Of a stretch of 64,000 bases of DNA, positions 63,360-64,000 are shown in pieces (the first letter of the stretch is position 1; each line of letters begins with the position of its first letter). Source of the DNA: Arthrobacter sp. OAP107 (lineage in GTDB: Bacteria > Actinomycetota > Actinomycetes > Actinomycetales > Micrococcaceae); NCBI RefSeq assembly GCF_040546765.1, contig NZ_JBEPOK010000001.1, forward strand, positions 3,100,001 to 3,164,000, in the 5' to 3' direction. The notes beneath the pieces are model-generated. The model did not search any database and was not told where the DNA came from. It saw only the letters and a list, made by a program, of their open reading frames with translations. Position numbers and translations under genes: made by a program.

Positions 63360-64000
63360 CGTCCGGTCCAAAAGGGGGATCCATCGTGACATCAGCACCA
63401 GCCGTAGCCTTTTCCGAAGCCGAATGGGAGGGCATGGCCCTTGAGCTCCTGGCCGAGCCGCTCGGGTGGAGGCCGCTGTCCGGGCAGGCCATCGCCCCCG
63501 GCACGGGCGAGCGGGACACCTGGGACGAGCTTCTGATCCGTCCCCGGCTGCTCGCTGCCCTGCAGCGGTACAACCCAACGGTTCCCGCGCAGTACCTGCA
63601 GCAGGCCCTCGCCGAGATCGCCTCGCCCAAGTCCAACGACGCCATCACCGAAAACCACCGCATTCACAACTACCTCGTGGACGGCTACCGGCTCAGTTAC
63701 ATCGACGTGGACGGCAATGAGGCCAATCCCACCATCCACCTGCTTAACCAGGATCCGGACCAGAACGACTGGCTCGCCGTCAACCAGGTCACCCTGGTGC
63801 AGGGCGACTACAAGCGTCGCTTCGACGTCGTGCTGTACTGCAACGGCATGCCGGTGAGTGTCATCGAGCTGAAAAAGGCCGGCAGCGCTACGGCTGATGT
63901 GGCCTCGGCGCACGCCCAGTTGCAGACGTACCTGCGTGAATTCCCCATGGCGTTTCGCTTCTGTGTCTTCACGCTGGCCTCGGACGGAATCCATGCTAAG
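63356..64000 (+). CDS. hsdR: type I RM restriction subunit HsdR (partial, 5' end)
   Basis: The first 215 codons; the gene runs off the window. PD-(D/E)XK nuclease core at residues 160-180 (RRFDVVLYCNGMPVSVIEL, then KKAGS), with LNQDPDQNDWLAVNQVTLVQ before it. The SF2 translocase domains would lie beyond 64000. ATG overlaps the previous TGA. Confidence 0.93.
   Translation, partial: MTSGPKGGSIVTSAPAVAFSEAEWEGMALELLAEPLGWRPLSGQAIAPGTGERDTWDELLIRPRLLAALQRYNPTVPAQYLQQALAEIASPKSNDAITENHRIHNYLVDGYRLSYIDVDGNEANPTIHLLNQDPDQNDWLAVNQVTLVQGDYKRRFDVVLYCNGMPVSVIELKKAGSATADVASAHAQLQTYLREFPMAFRFCVFTLASDGIHAK

Overview
The window looks like accessory DNA of a high-GC actinobacterium, most likely an Arthrobacter/Pseudarthrobacter-type member of the Micrococcaceae. 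The pointers are an Lsr2 nucleoid protein, actinobacterial families (DUF4192, DUF4193, DUF2510, DUF6804-like, DUF6545), a degenerate actinobacterial LexA box and frequent GTG/TTG starts. I see no rRNA, tRNA, CRISPR array or housekeeping operon. A large plasmid or genomic island fits best; this is inference, and no replication or conjugation gene was recognised.

Layout. 0-2 kb: decayed fragments (a frameshifted hypothetical, an amber-interrupted amidohydrolase, a second frameshifted remnant). 2-6.3 kb: an SRPBCC protein, a tightly coupled MpaB oxygenase / ImmA-IrrE-like peptidase / DUF6545 membrane cassette, and a DUF4192 protein. 6.7-10.6 kb: small hypotheticals and an Lsr2 paralogue. 10.6-12.6 kb: about 2 kb without credible genes but rich in perfect inverted repeats and a thrice-repeated 15-bp motif. 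12.6-17.4 kb: a membrane/Kelch fusion, a degenerate three-gene minus-strand cluster and an HhH-GPD/DUF6994 fusion. 17.8-24.1 kb: an HNH endonuclease operon, two frameshifted exported/membrane proteins, a DUF2510-coiled coil-T5orf172 protein, a SHOCT protein and a methyltransferase. 24.1-28.6 kb: small proteins, two excisionase-like HTH remnants and a large PD-(D/E)XK protein split by an in-frame amber codon. 28.8-34.1 kb: small membrane proteins, SOS-controlled UmuDC, lipoproteins. 34-42.3 kb: helicase-associated-domain protein, DNA/RNA endonuclease, deaminase, and a MarR regulator divergent from an SDR with two clear operators. 42.5-50.2 kb: TM2-PASTA protein, an HTH regulator with two small downstream ORFs, a second SHOCT and a second DUF6804-like protein. 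50.26-52.94 kb: an IS21-family element whose istA is frameshifted and which interrupts a gene coupled to DUF4193. 53-57.2 kb: DUF2199, microproteins, two exported proteins. 57.5-64 kb: a type I restriction-modification operon running off the right edge, with two unusual members: a catalytically degenerate methylase-like first gene and a YhcG-type nuclease between hsdS and hsdR.

Functional themes. Several genes belong to nuclease or defence-associated families: the restriction operon, T5orf172 protein, HNH protein, PD-(D/E)XK protein, the DRGH endonuclease, HhH-GPD fusion and possibly the MpaB cassette. Lsr2 could silence such acquired DNA, and UmuDC links part of the island to DNA damage. Intact genes are interleaved with many reading frames broken by a single shift or one nonsense codon. 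This is either real decay of horizontally acquired DNA or, for some homopolymer sites, sequencing error; the sequence alone cannot separate the two.
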